A stretch of 21,406 nt of DNA from Gemmataceae bacterium (GTDB taxonomy: Bacteria; Planctomycetota; Planctomycetia; Gemmatales; Gemmataceae). Each line of letters opens with the position of its first letter. Position 1 is the stretch's first letter. The position numbers and the translations under genes were made by a program. Under the pieces are notes generated by a model. It did not search any database and was not told the DNA's origin. It saw nothing but the letters and a program-made list of their open reading frames with translations. Location of the stretch: positions 1 to 21,406 of the forward strand of contig JADLBT010000116.1 of assembly GCA_020847555.1 (NCBI GenBank). The letters are read 5' to 3'. This document shows, one piece after another, positions 1 through 6,176 of the stretch.

Positions 1-446
1 CGCGCATCGACCGCCTTGTTGAAGTCGCACCCCTGGGCCAGGCGCATGGCGCGCTGGATGGCCTCCCGCTGCAGGGCCGGCGAGACACCGGGAACGGCGG
101 GCGACTGTTGCAGGAACTGGACTGTGCTGGCGAGGGCGTCGTTCAGCTCGGGATACTGCTCCTCGACGCGCAGGGCCAGTGACAGGTCGTCGGTCCGGGC
201 CGTCATCGGTCGCAGCAGAAAGCGGTAGGCGACGTACCCGGCTCCGCCGAGGATAGCCACCAGGAACCCGGCCCGGATCAGCGCGGGCAGGTCGCGGCTG
301 GTGCGCAGGTAGACCGCCTGGTCGATCAGGCAGGCCAGCGCTACCGAACCGACGAGGGCGGCCAGCGCCCAGCAGCCTCCCCGGAATGTCACGACCAGCC
401 GCAGGCGGCGGCGCAGGTCAGCCAGGCGACTCTGCAACGGGTTCAT
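1..446 (-). CDS. Membrane protein, N-terminal 148 residues (DUF4175-like), cut by window edge
   Basis: Only the first 148 codons are inside the window; the rest lies beyond position 1. The protein starts MNPLQSRLADLRRRLRLVV, with two hydrophobic segments at about residues 22-44 and 57-78. These are followed by a helical stretch containing LALRVEEQYPELNDALAST. That arrangement (short basic N-terminus, two membrane helices, then a 'PELNDAL' helix) matches the start of the large coiled-coil membrane proteins of planctomycetes usually labelled DUF4175-like; this is recalled from family knowledge and not searched. The start at 446 is supported by an AGGGGA sequence about 8 bases upstream. The biochemical role is unknown. 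The upstream neighbour on the same strand lies 360 bp away, so this gene probably has its own promoter. Confidence 0.7.
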   Translation of the reverse strand, partial: MNPLQSRLADLRRRLRLVVTFRGGCWALAALVGSVALACLIDQAVYLRTSRDLPALIRAGFLVAILGGAGYVAYRFLLRPMTARTDDLSLALRVEEQYPELNDALASTVQFLQQSPAVPGVSPALQREAIQRAMRLAQGCDFNKAVDA

Positions 447-806
447 GGTGTCATCCCCTGGGCTGGCCCACGGGTCACAATCCGCGGGACGCGCTCCGTG
501 GGTTTTGGGAACCTACGATATAGACGAACGAGCCGGCCTTCCCGATCAACCTGGTCGCCGATTGGCCCACGACGGCACGAGAGTTTGCCGCTGGCGGTGC
601 CACTTCGCCGCGCGCGGGGCACCACCGGGGGCAAGGAGATTATCCCATGCCCGGCGGCGCGCGCCTACGGGTTGTCGTCAGAATCCTGCCGGCTCCCGTT
701 CGCGGACTGTTCGAGCAATGCCCGGGTGAGCATCGTGGAACGGACCGGCGTCAACGCGCGTCCCGTCGTGGCTCGGCATGGCAGACGTCTCCGCGGATTG
801 TCCGCA
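447..806. other. Intergenic region between two minus-strand genes
   Basis: No convincing gene is seen in this 360-bp stretch. Open frames crossing it on the plus strand are antisense to the flanking genes and lack a ribosome-binding site. It holds a degenerate palindromic element at 466-506, and a TATA-like stretch around 516-523 that could belong to the promoter of the gene starting at 446. Confidence 0.6.
466..506. repeat. Degenerate copy of the CCCACGGG composite palindrome
   Basis: The left part, GCCCACGGGT, and the right part, with CGCGGGACGCGCTCCGTGGG, resemble the intact elements at 5126, 8401, 13108 and 20484. The inner symmetry is partly lost. It sits just upstream of the start of the membrane-protein gene at 446. 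Confidence 0.5.
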
Positions 807-2954
807 TCAGGTCATGCGGCTCAGGACGAGAACCCAATCGGAGGCTGGTCCGTGCGATGGAGGAGTAAACGCGCGCGTTCCCGTGGCGGGGTATTCTCCG
901 ATATGGGTCCAGGTTCCTTCGCGCGGATTGAACCAACGGGCTTGCACCCGGTCGCCCGCAACCTTGTTCATGTGAATGGTGACCGGGTGGCCAGAGGGCA
1001 AATAGGCCATCAGGAAACTACCGTCGTCGGCCCGCGCCGCCTGGATGTGATCTTCTCCTCGGCCCTGGCCGGCAGCGATGACGGTAGGGTCGGGCGCCAA
1101 CCGATACCACGGGCGGGACTCGAACAGACGGCGCAGGATGCCCATCTGGACAGCGCCAGGAAAGTCCAACGCCTTGCGCCAGTGCGTCGTCACGCGGTAC
1201 AACTCAGCGTATTTGCCCAGGCTCTTTTCCCCATCGTAGAACGACCACACGTCATTGGCGGCGTAGGTATGGCCCGCCGCTCCGGCCAGGATCGCCCAGT
1301 ACGCTTGCTTGCGGATCAGTGCCGCAGTGCCGCGCGTCTTGCCGTCCCACTTGCGCGGGTTGGCGTGATACGGTGATCCGTCCGGGTGATAGGGGTGGTT
1401 CTCGTAGCAAGGCTCCAGGTCAATGACGGGGCGCGTTGGCTTCATCGCTCGGTCCTGCTCGATCAGGCGATACGTCGGATAGGCCCATTGATGTCCCGAA
1501 TAGGCACCGTGAAAATCGAGCCACGGTTCCTTGCCAAACAGGTGCGATGAACCGAGTCGCTCGTAATACACGTTTTCCGGCGGCATCCGCTTTCCGGACT
1601 TCTCGCCATGGAACGTCATAAGAAAGTTGCTGTCGCCGTCCCCTTCGTCCAGCCCGGCCGCCATCGCCCGCAGGATGTCCTCATACCCCGTGGGGTTTCG
1701 GTCGCCGCCGATGATCCAGATGACGTTGTTATTCTTGTAACGCCGGCCGACGTACTGGCCAAAGCTTCTCGCGTTTTTCGGATTGAACGGATGCGGTCCC
1801 GGCCGGACATTCTTGTACATCCAGTCGCTCCATGCCGGCGCGATGGCCACAAACATGCCAAGTGAGTTCGCCTTGTTCACGATGTAATCGACGTGAGCGA
1901 AGTACTTCTCGTTGGGTCGTGCAGGATCCTTGCCGAGCAGCGGCGGTTCTCCGTAAGCGTTTTTCTCGTTCTCGCCCGGCTTCCACCCGATGAGGATCGC
2001 CATGATGACATTGAAACCCTGCTCGGCGCGCTTCTTCAAATACTCGTCCGCTTCCTTGCGGTCGAGCCTCATGAAGACGTCCCACGCCGTATCGGCCAGA
2101 TAGAAGAATGGATGCCCCTTCGCATCCACCAGATACCTGTGATTCGAGCTGATTGCCAGCCGGTTCGTTTGCGGGAGTCGCGAGGTTTGCGGACCAGCCT
2201 TTCCTTCGGACGTGTCGCCGGGCTTGATCGTGCGCGGCTCGTGCAGCGGCTTGACGCGAATGTTCTTGTAGTACACCACGCTTTTGGGATCGTGGGCTTG
2301 CAGGGCGAAGGTGCCCGACGCCAGTCTGCGGTCCGACCAGGTTGGGTTCTTCGGCGACTGGAAATCGGCAGGCTGCGTCCAATCGACCAGTGTCTTGCCG
2401 TTGATTTTCACGATGACCTGCTTGCCGCGCACGATGATGTGCAAATTGAACCATTCGTTGTCCTTGACTGACGATTCGGCAACATCCTGGATGGCGTAAA
2501 GACTGCCGGTTTTTCGCGGTTCTTTCTTCGCGTTGTTAATCTGAACTTCACAACCCTTCTGGGGCCAGTTGTTTTCCAGGAAGTGGGTATGGAAGTAAAT
2601 GCCGCCATTGGACCCGGCTTCGGCCTTGGCATCGGCCTGGAACTCGAAATTCTTGAAGTTCGCGTTGTTAACGGGTCCGGTGTAATAGAGATGACTGCGG
2701 GGTTGGCCATGAGCCACGATCATTCCGTCGCGAACGACGAACGATGCCGGGTTCTCGCTCGCCTTCCAACCGTTGAGCGTCTTACCGTCAAAGAGCAGTT
2801 TCCAGCCGGCCTTCTTCTCGGCGTCAGTGAGAGTGTTCGGCGGTAGCGGTTGATCCGCGGCGTCGAGTTTCACGCTCCAGGCCACCAGCACGGCGGCCAG
2901 CACGAGAAGCGATGCGCCGGCTTGCAGGGTTCGTTGTTTTTTCACGGGTTTCAT
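807..2954 (-). CDS. Exported DUF1080 + DUF4038 (apiosidase-like) glycoside-active protein
   Basis: The protein has 715 residues. An N-terminal signal peptide (basic KKQR, hydrophobic core at about 12-29, likely cleavage near A33) directs export. Residues ~45-236 are a DUF1080 (3-keto-disaccharide hydrolase/LamG-like) domain, with GWKLLFDGKTLNGWK near the start and NGGIYFHTHF at 117-125. Residues ~265-595 are a DUF4038 TIM-barrel of the GH140 apiosidase type. D418 in IIGGDRN and E514 in DLEPCYE probably correspond to the conserved catalytic acids. Residues ~620-713 look like the C-terminal beta domain often found behind DUF4038, ending WVLVLS. A likely role is cleavage or modification of plant or algal oligosaccharides outside the cytoplasm; the substrate is not predictable. 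The start is supported by GGGAGGG 6 bases upstream. The two catalytic-type domains are more often encoded separately. Confidence 0.88.
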   Translation of the reverse strand: MKPVKKQRTLQAGASLLVLAAVLVAWSVKLDAADQPLPPNTLTDAEKKAGWKLLFDGKTLNGWKASENPASFVVRDGMIVAHGQPRSHLYYTGPVNNANFKNFEFQADAKAEAGSNGGIYFHTHFLENNWPQKGCEVQINNAKKEPRKTGSLYAIQDVAESSVKDNEWFNLHIIVRGKQVIVKINGKTLVDWTQPADFQSPKNPTWSDRRLASGTFALQAHDPKSVVYYKNIRVKPLHEPRTIKPGDTSEGKAGPQTSRLPQTNRLAISSNHRYLVDAKGHPFFYLADTAWDVFMRLDRKEADEYLKKRAEQGFNVIMAILIGWKPGENEKNAYGEPPLLGKDPARPNEKYFAHVDYIVNKANSLGMFVAIAPAWSDWMYKNVRPGPHPFNPKNARSFGQYVGRRYKNNNVIWIIGGDRNPTGYEDILRAMAAGLDEGDGDSNFLMTFHGEKSGKRMPPENVYYERLGSSHLFGKEPWLDFHGAYSGHQWAYPTYRLIEQDRAMKPTRPVIDLEPCYENHPYHPDGSPYHANPRKWDGKTRGTAALIRKQAYWAILAGAAGHTYAANDVWSFYDGEKSLGKYAELYRVTTHWRKALDFPGAVQMGILRRLFESRPWYRLAPDPTVIAAGQGRGEDHIQAARADDGSFLMAYLPSGHPVTIHMNKVAGDRVQARWFNPREGTWTHIGEYPATGTRAFTPPSHGPASDWVLVLSRMT

Positions 2955-3064
2955 GGTTCACCCTCCCCTTGTCTGGTTCACTCACTCCGAGTACTGTCCC
3001 GAATGGGACGGACTTTAGCTCCAAGTTGAGTGCGACCTGCGAGTGATGTAAAAACCTGTGTTAG

Positions 3065-3078
3065 TTCTCGATCGAGAA
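3065..3078. promoter_or_regulatory. 14-bp perfect palindrome, possible operator
   Basis: TTCTCGATCGAGAA reads the same on both strands and lies about 110 bp upstream of the start of the DUF1080/DUF4038 gene. Roughly one such palindrome is expected by chance in a window this long, so only its position argues for a role. Confidence 0.2.
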
Positions 3079-3111
3079 TCCGTAGGGCTACCGGACCAAA
3101 CCCCATGACGC

Positions 3112-3177
3112 CGACGAGCCGGAAGCGTCAGCGCCGGCTTTGTCCAGGCTGCCGTCGCTGACGCTTCCGGCTCGTCG
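3112..3177. repeat. Inverted repeat with 22-bp perfect arms (family 2 palindrome), possible terminator
   Basis: The arms at 3112-3133 and 3156-3177 are perfect reverse complements (CGACGAGCCGGAAGCGTCAG... and its mirror), with a 22-nt loop. It lies about 84 bp past the stop of the minus-strand gene at 3261. It could act as a transcript-end hairpin, although no T-tract follows. The sequence is related to the hairpin at 15570-15610. Confidence 0.75.
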
Positions 3178-3260
3178 CGTTTGCTCCGCCGGTTCTTACG
3201 CTGCGGGCTCGGACAGCCGGTTGTCACTGTCCAGATTATCCCTGCGCGGGTCTTACCGGC

Positions 3261-4148
3261 TCACTCCAGCTGCAGGTCCGCGCTGTTCGCGCCGCGCCGC
3301 ACGGTGGCGCGGAGCGGGGAGGTCGTCACGTCACGGTACACCTGGGGCAGCATGACCGTCCCGGGTCGGCCAACGAGGGCCGGTTCCGGCTCGATCGTCA
3401 CCGTGTACTCGTCCAGCGGCAGGGTCACCTTCTGGAAGGCGTAGGTGCCGTCCGGGCGGATCGACGCGCTGTACTTCCGGCCGTCGTGGCCGAGCAGGGT
3501 GACGTAGCCGCTGGTCAGCGATTTCCCCTTGTACATCACCTTGCCGGTTAGCGTCCCGACGTCCGGAGTTTTCACCCCGGGTCCCGGACCCTTGTCGTCC
3601 TTCTTCTCGCCGTCGCCCGGGACGACGGGCCGGTCCTTGCGCGGCGGCAGATCCTTGGTGCCGTCGAGCGGCGGCCGCTTGTCCGGCTCCTTGCGATCCT
3701 TCATCTCCTTGTCCATCGGCCGGACACCCTTGTCGGCAGGTGTCTTGTCCTGGCCCGGTCCGGCCGCGCCGCCGAGGCGGGCGCGGATGCGGTCGATCAC
3801 CTCGCGGAGGGCGAACCCGCGCTGGTTCGGCGGGAGAGCCTCGGCCTTCGCGAGGCCGTCGGCGATTGCCCGCTGCAGGTCGGGATGATGGTCGAGGAGC
3901 GGCTGCACGGCCGTCAGCCCGCCCTGGAAGACGCGGTAGCAGCCGACGTAGTCGAAGTTCGGGCGGTTGTGCAGGCTGCGGCCCTGCTCGATGACGATGC
4001 GCAGGGCTTCGCGGATCTTGCGGTCCTTGGCGTCCCCGGGCGCCGCGTCAGGGCCGCCGACCTGGGCGTAGAAGGTGCCCGCGAATGCGAACACCAGAAT
4101 AACGGCGGCGAGCAGCGGCGGGCCTCCGTAGCGGAACAGGTTGCGCAT
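3261..4148 (-). CDS. Exported protein with helical N-terminal domain and C-terminal beta (carboxypeptidase-regulatory-like) domain
   Basis: The protein has 295 residues. The start at 4148 was chosen over an earlier in-frame start at 4343 because it follows AGAGGGGGGA directly and begins with a signal peptide (residues 1-29, hydrophobic core PLLAAVILVFAFAGTF). No lipobox cysteine is seen. Residues ~42-125 form a helical domain with GCYRVFQGGLTAVQPLLDHHPDLQ and FALREVIDRIRARL, a pattern I recall from other planctomycete exported proteins. Residues ~128-195 are a Lys/Asp/Pro-rich linker. Residues ~197-295 form a beta-sandwich-like domain (TGKVMYKGKSLTSGYVTLLG ... DGTYAFQKV ... YTVTIEP) of the carboxypeptidase-regulatory type common in planctomycete lipoproteins. 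No catalytic motif is visible and the function is unknown. It is transcribed divergently from the winged-helix gene at 4379. Confidence 0.78.
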   Translation of the reverse strand: MRNLFRYGGPPLLAAVILVFAFAGTFYAQVGGPDAAPGDAKDRKIREALRIVIEQGRSLHNRPNFDYVGCYRVFQGGLTAVQPLLDHHPDLQRAIADGLAKAEALPPNQRGFALREVIDRIRARLGGAAGPGQDKTPADKGVRPMDKEMKDRKEPDKRPPLDGTKDLPPRKDRPVVPGDGEKKDDKGPGPGVKTPDVGTLTGKVMYKGKSLTSGYVTLLGHDGRKYSASIRPDGTYAFQKVTLPLDEYTVTIEPEPALVGRPGTVMLPQVYRDVTTSPLRATVRRGANSADLQLE

Positions 4149-4150
4149 GG

Positions 4151-4160
4151 TCCCCCCTCT
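4151..4160 (-). promoter_or_regulatory. Ribosome-binding site deciding the 4148 start
   Basis: Read on the minus strand, AGAGGGGGGA ends 2 bases before the ATG at 4148. The earlier in-frame start at 4343 has no such site. Confidence 0.55.
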
Positions 4161-4290
4161 TGGTACGAGAGAGTGCCGGGGCGTAGGGCACCAAATGGGC
4201 CGGCGCCGGACGCGAGCGGTCCGGGCCGGCGGTACGTGTTGCGGTGATACTAGAGAGATTGGGGGGCCGAGGAAAGGTTTTATCCTGACC

Positions 4291-4318
4291 TTGCTTCCTT
4301 TGGGCGAGGGTGGATAAT
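4291..4318 (+). promoter_or_regulatory. Candidate sigma70-type promoter of the winged-helix gene
   Basis: TTGCTT (4291-4296) and GATAAT (4313-4318) are separated by 16 bases, giving a leader of roughly 54 bases before the ATG at 4379. The candidate upstream of the gene at 13267 has nearly the same form and leader length. The call rests on pattern only. Confidence 0.35.
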
Positions 4319-4366
4319 ACGGCGGGCGTGGGAAGCCAGCCAACCCCGCCTCGCACCGGGCCAGCC

Positions 4367-4374
4367 AGGGAGGG
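4367..4374 (+). promoter_or_regulatory. Ribosome-binding site deciding the 4379 start
   Basis: AGGGAGGG lies 4 bases before the ATG at 4379. An in-frame GTG at 4310 overlaps the -35/-10 region and has no comparable site. Confidence 0.6.
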
Positions 4375-4378
4375 CGTC

Positions 4379-5098
4379 ATGGCCGACCGATCCACACAGC
4401 TCCTGCTCGAAGCGCTCAGCCGGGCCGTCGCCGACCCGACGGGCCTTCCGCTGCACGCCACCAAGTCCGGCCCTGGCCTCTTCCCCGCCACCGCCGCCGC
4501 CCGTCACGCCGCCCAGCGCTGCAAGGAGCAGGAACTCGTCAAGGTGGTCCGCACCGAGGCGCGGGGCAAGGCGGTCCAGGAGGTTTGCGCCATCACCGAC
4601 AAGGGGCTCGCATTCCTCCTCACCGAGACGAACCCGCGCGAGCTGCTGGAGGATCTGGTGCGTGCCGTCGAGGCGCGCGAGGGCCAGCTCGCCGACCTGG
4701 TGAGCGCCGCCCTGCGGACGCAGGAGAGCCTGCAGGAGCTGAAGGCGGTAGCCGCGCAGGTGCTCGCGCAGGTGATGCAGCCTCCCGAGGCCAGCCCCCC
4801 GAAGGGGGATGAGGGCGCCCACGCGGCCGCAGACTGGAAGGCGGAAGCCCTCGCCTACCTGGGGCGGCGGCAAACGTCCGGGGCGCCGGGGGACTGCCCG
4901 CTCCCGGAGTTGTACGAGGCGGTGCGCCCGGTGCAGCCGGTCCTCACGGTGGGCCAGTTTCACGACGGGTTACGGCGGCTGGACGCGGCGGGACGCATTT
5001 ACCTGCACCCGTGGACCGGACCGCTCTACGACCTGCCGGAGCCGCTCTTCGCGCTGCTGGCCGGGCACGAGGTCGCCTACTACGCGAATTTGCGGTGA
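4379..5098 (+). CDS. Winged-helix protein with two wHTH-like regions, partner candidate of the 6177 ATPase
   Basis: The protein has 239 residues, is cytoplasmic and has no membrane segment. Residues ~5-82 look like a winged helix (LLLEALSRAVADP ... AAARHAAQRCKEQELVKVV ... ITDKGLAFLL, the last part resembling MarR/PadR-type wings). Residues ~86-133 are a charged helical region likely to form a coiled coil. After a Pro-rich hinge, residues ~152-236 form a second winged-helix-like domain (LPELYEAVRPVQPVLTVGQFHDGLRRLDAAGRIYLHPWTGPLYDLPEPLFALLAGHEVAYYA). I recall this C-terminal domain from uncharacterised proteins encoded near P-loop ATPases in planctomycetes and cyanobacteria; that recollection needs checking. 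Likely roles are DNA binding or an adaptor for the ATPase. A transcription regulator is the alternative. Confidence 0.72.
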   Translation: MADRSTQLLLEALSRAVADPTGLPLHATKSGPGLFPATAAARHAAQRCKEQELVKVVRTEARGKAVQEVCAITDKGLAFLLTETNPRELLEDLVRAVEAREGQLADLVSAALRTQESLQELKAVAAQVLAQVMQPPEASPPKGDEGAHAAADWKAEALAYLGRRQTSGAPGDCPLPELYEAVRPVQPVLTVGQFHDGLRRLDAAGRIYLHPWTGPLYDLPEPLFALLAGHEVAYYANLR

Positions 5099-5125
5099 GG
5101 TGAAGGAGGCGAGGCGTGAGGATGC

Positions 5126-5197
5126 AAAGCCCACGGGTAGCACCCCGTGGGTCGAGTCTCCGGCACCTCACCCCACGGGACGCCGCCCGTGGGCTTT
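5126..5197. repeat. Composite palindromic element, 26-20-26 architecture
   Basis: The element has two 26-nt palindromic units, 5126-5151 (AAAGCCCACGGG...CCCGTGGG) and 5172-5197 (CCCACGGG...CCCGTGGGCTTT), around a 20-nt spacer. The outer 12 bases at each end are exact reverse complements. It lies between the winged-helix gene and the methyltransferase gene and is not followed by a T-tract. Confidence 0.8.
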
Positions 5198-5203
5198 CAA
5201 CCC

Positions 5204-5246
5204 TCCTCACCCCCCTTTCCTGCCAGGGGAGGGGGCCGGGGAGGTC
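5204..5246. repeat. Imperfect C-rich/G-rich stem-loop
   Basis: A C-rich stretch (CCTCCTCACCCCCC) faces a G-rich stretch (AGGGGAGGGGGCCGGGGAGG) and could form an imperfect hairpin directly upstream of the methyltransferase start. The G-rich half may also supply its distant ribosome-binding site. Confidence 0.4.
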
Positions 5247-5261
5247 AGGTTTGGGAACACC

Positions 5262-6092
5262 ATGAGCATGATGCGAAATCTGGTGTCGGCGGCCCGCGGG
5301 GCTCTGTGGCTGGTCCGGGCCGGCGGGCTGAGAGCGGAGTTTCAGCGCGTCAGCGCCGCGGTCCAGCGCCGCCGTTGGCTGGAGGCCAACGATCTGCGCG
5401 GCTACGAGCGGCGCGTGTACTCGCAGAACGGCGAGGATGGCATCCTCCAGGAGATCTTCCGACGCATCGGCACGACCTGCCGCTACTTCGTCGAGATCGG
5501 CGTCGAGGACGGCCGCGAATGTAACTGCGCTCGCCTGGCCCTGGAAGAGGGCTGGAGTGGGCTGTTCGTCGAGGCGGACGCACGGCATTTCGCCGGGCTG
5601 GTCGAACGGTATCGGGATCGCCGCGAGGTCCGGTGCTTCTACGCGATGGCGACGTCTGCCAGCATCGAGCCGTTGCTGCGCTCCCAGGCGGTCCCGCCGG
5701 ATCTCGACCTGCTGTCGATCGACATTGACGGGAACGATTACTGGGTGTGGGCCGCGCTCGAGAACTGGCGGCCGCGCGTGGTGGTGATCGAGTACAACGC
5801 GGCCCACGCCCCGCCGCAACGATGGGTGATGAGGGAGGATCCGGATCACCGCTGGGACGGGACGACGTACTACGGGGCCAGCCTCGCGTCGCTGACCGCG
5901 CTCGGCCGGAAGAAGGGGTACACCCTCGTCGCGACCGACTCGACCGGCGTGAACGCCTTCTTCGTCCGGAACGAACTGGTCGCGCCCGACCAGTTCCTCG
6001 ATCCGGTGGTGCAGTACTACTACTCCCCGCTGGACAACCCGAACTGCCCGGGCGGCCTGCCGCATCGCGCCGGGCCGTTTGTGGCGATCTGA
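5262..6092 (+). CDS. FkbM-like class I SAM-dependent methyltransferase
   Basis: The protein has 276 residues. A basic amphipathic N-terminus is followed by a Rossmann-type methyltransferase core: YSQNGEDGILQEIF at 53-66, motif I VEIGVEDG at 77-84, a second-strand acidic end LFVEAD at 101-106, and SIDIDGNDYWVW at 152-163. This resembles FkbM-family O-methyltransferases and related orphan enzymes near polysaccharide genes. The substrate is unknown. The first of three close ATGs (5262, 5268, 5271) was taken; the nearest GGGGAGG is about 15 bases upstream, so the start is not certain. A palindromic element separates it from the upstream winged-helix gene, and 84 bp separate it from the ATPase. 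It may therefore be an insertion between that pair or part of the same unit. Confidence 0.75.
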   Translation: MSMMRNLVSAARGALWLVRAGGLRAEFQRVSAAVQRRRWLEANDLRGYERRVYSQNGEDGILQEIFRRIGTTCRYFVEIGVEDGRECNCARLALEEGWSGLFVEADARHFAGLVERYRDRREVRCFYAMATSASIEPLLRSQAVPPDLDLLSIDIDGNDYWVWAALENWRPRVVVIEYNAAHAPPQRWVMREDPDHRWDGTTYYGASLASLTALGRKKGYTLVATDSTGVNAFFVRNELVAPDQFLDPVVQYYYSPLDNPNCPGGLPHRAGPFVAI

Positions 6093-6115
6093 GGGGGTGG
6101 CGCGGTCCGACCAAC

Positions 6116-6134
6116 CCGGAGCGCCAGCGTCGGG
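6116..6134. repeat. Fragment of palindrome family 2
   Basis: CCGGAGCGCCAGCGTCGGG closely matches one arm of the hairpin at 15570-15610. It lies in the 84-bp gap between the methyltransferase and ATPase genes without a clear partner arm. Confidence 0.4.
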
Positions 6135-6166
6135 CAGCTGCCAGCGACCCCTGACCCCTTGCACAT

Positions 6167-6171
6167 GGAGG
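6167..6171 (+). promoter_or_regulatory. Ribosome-binding site deciding the 6177 start
   Basis: GGAGG lies 5 bases before the ATG at 6177. It overlaps the in-frame ATG at 6165, which makes that earlier codon unlikely to be the start. Confidence 0.6.
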
Positions 6172-6176
6172 TTCTC

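Larger units (their letters stand above)
2955..3260. other. Intergenic region with palindromes
   Basis: This 306-bp stretch lies between two minus-strand genes. It contains a 14-bp palindrome at 3065-3078 and a strong inverted repeat at 3112-3177 just beyond the stop of the gene ending at 3261. No supported gene was found. The stretch should hold the promoter of the glycosidase-like gene, but no clear -35/-10 pair is visible. Confidence 0.6.

Noticed and set aside
498..1376. A plus-strand frame of 292 codons
   Set aside because: It overlaps the C-terminal half of the DUF1080/DUF4038 gene in antisense and has no domain or ribosome-binding site.
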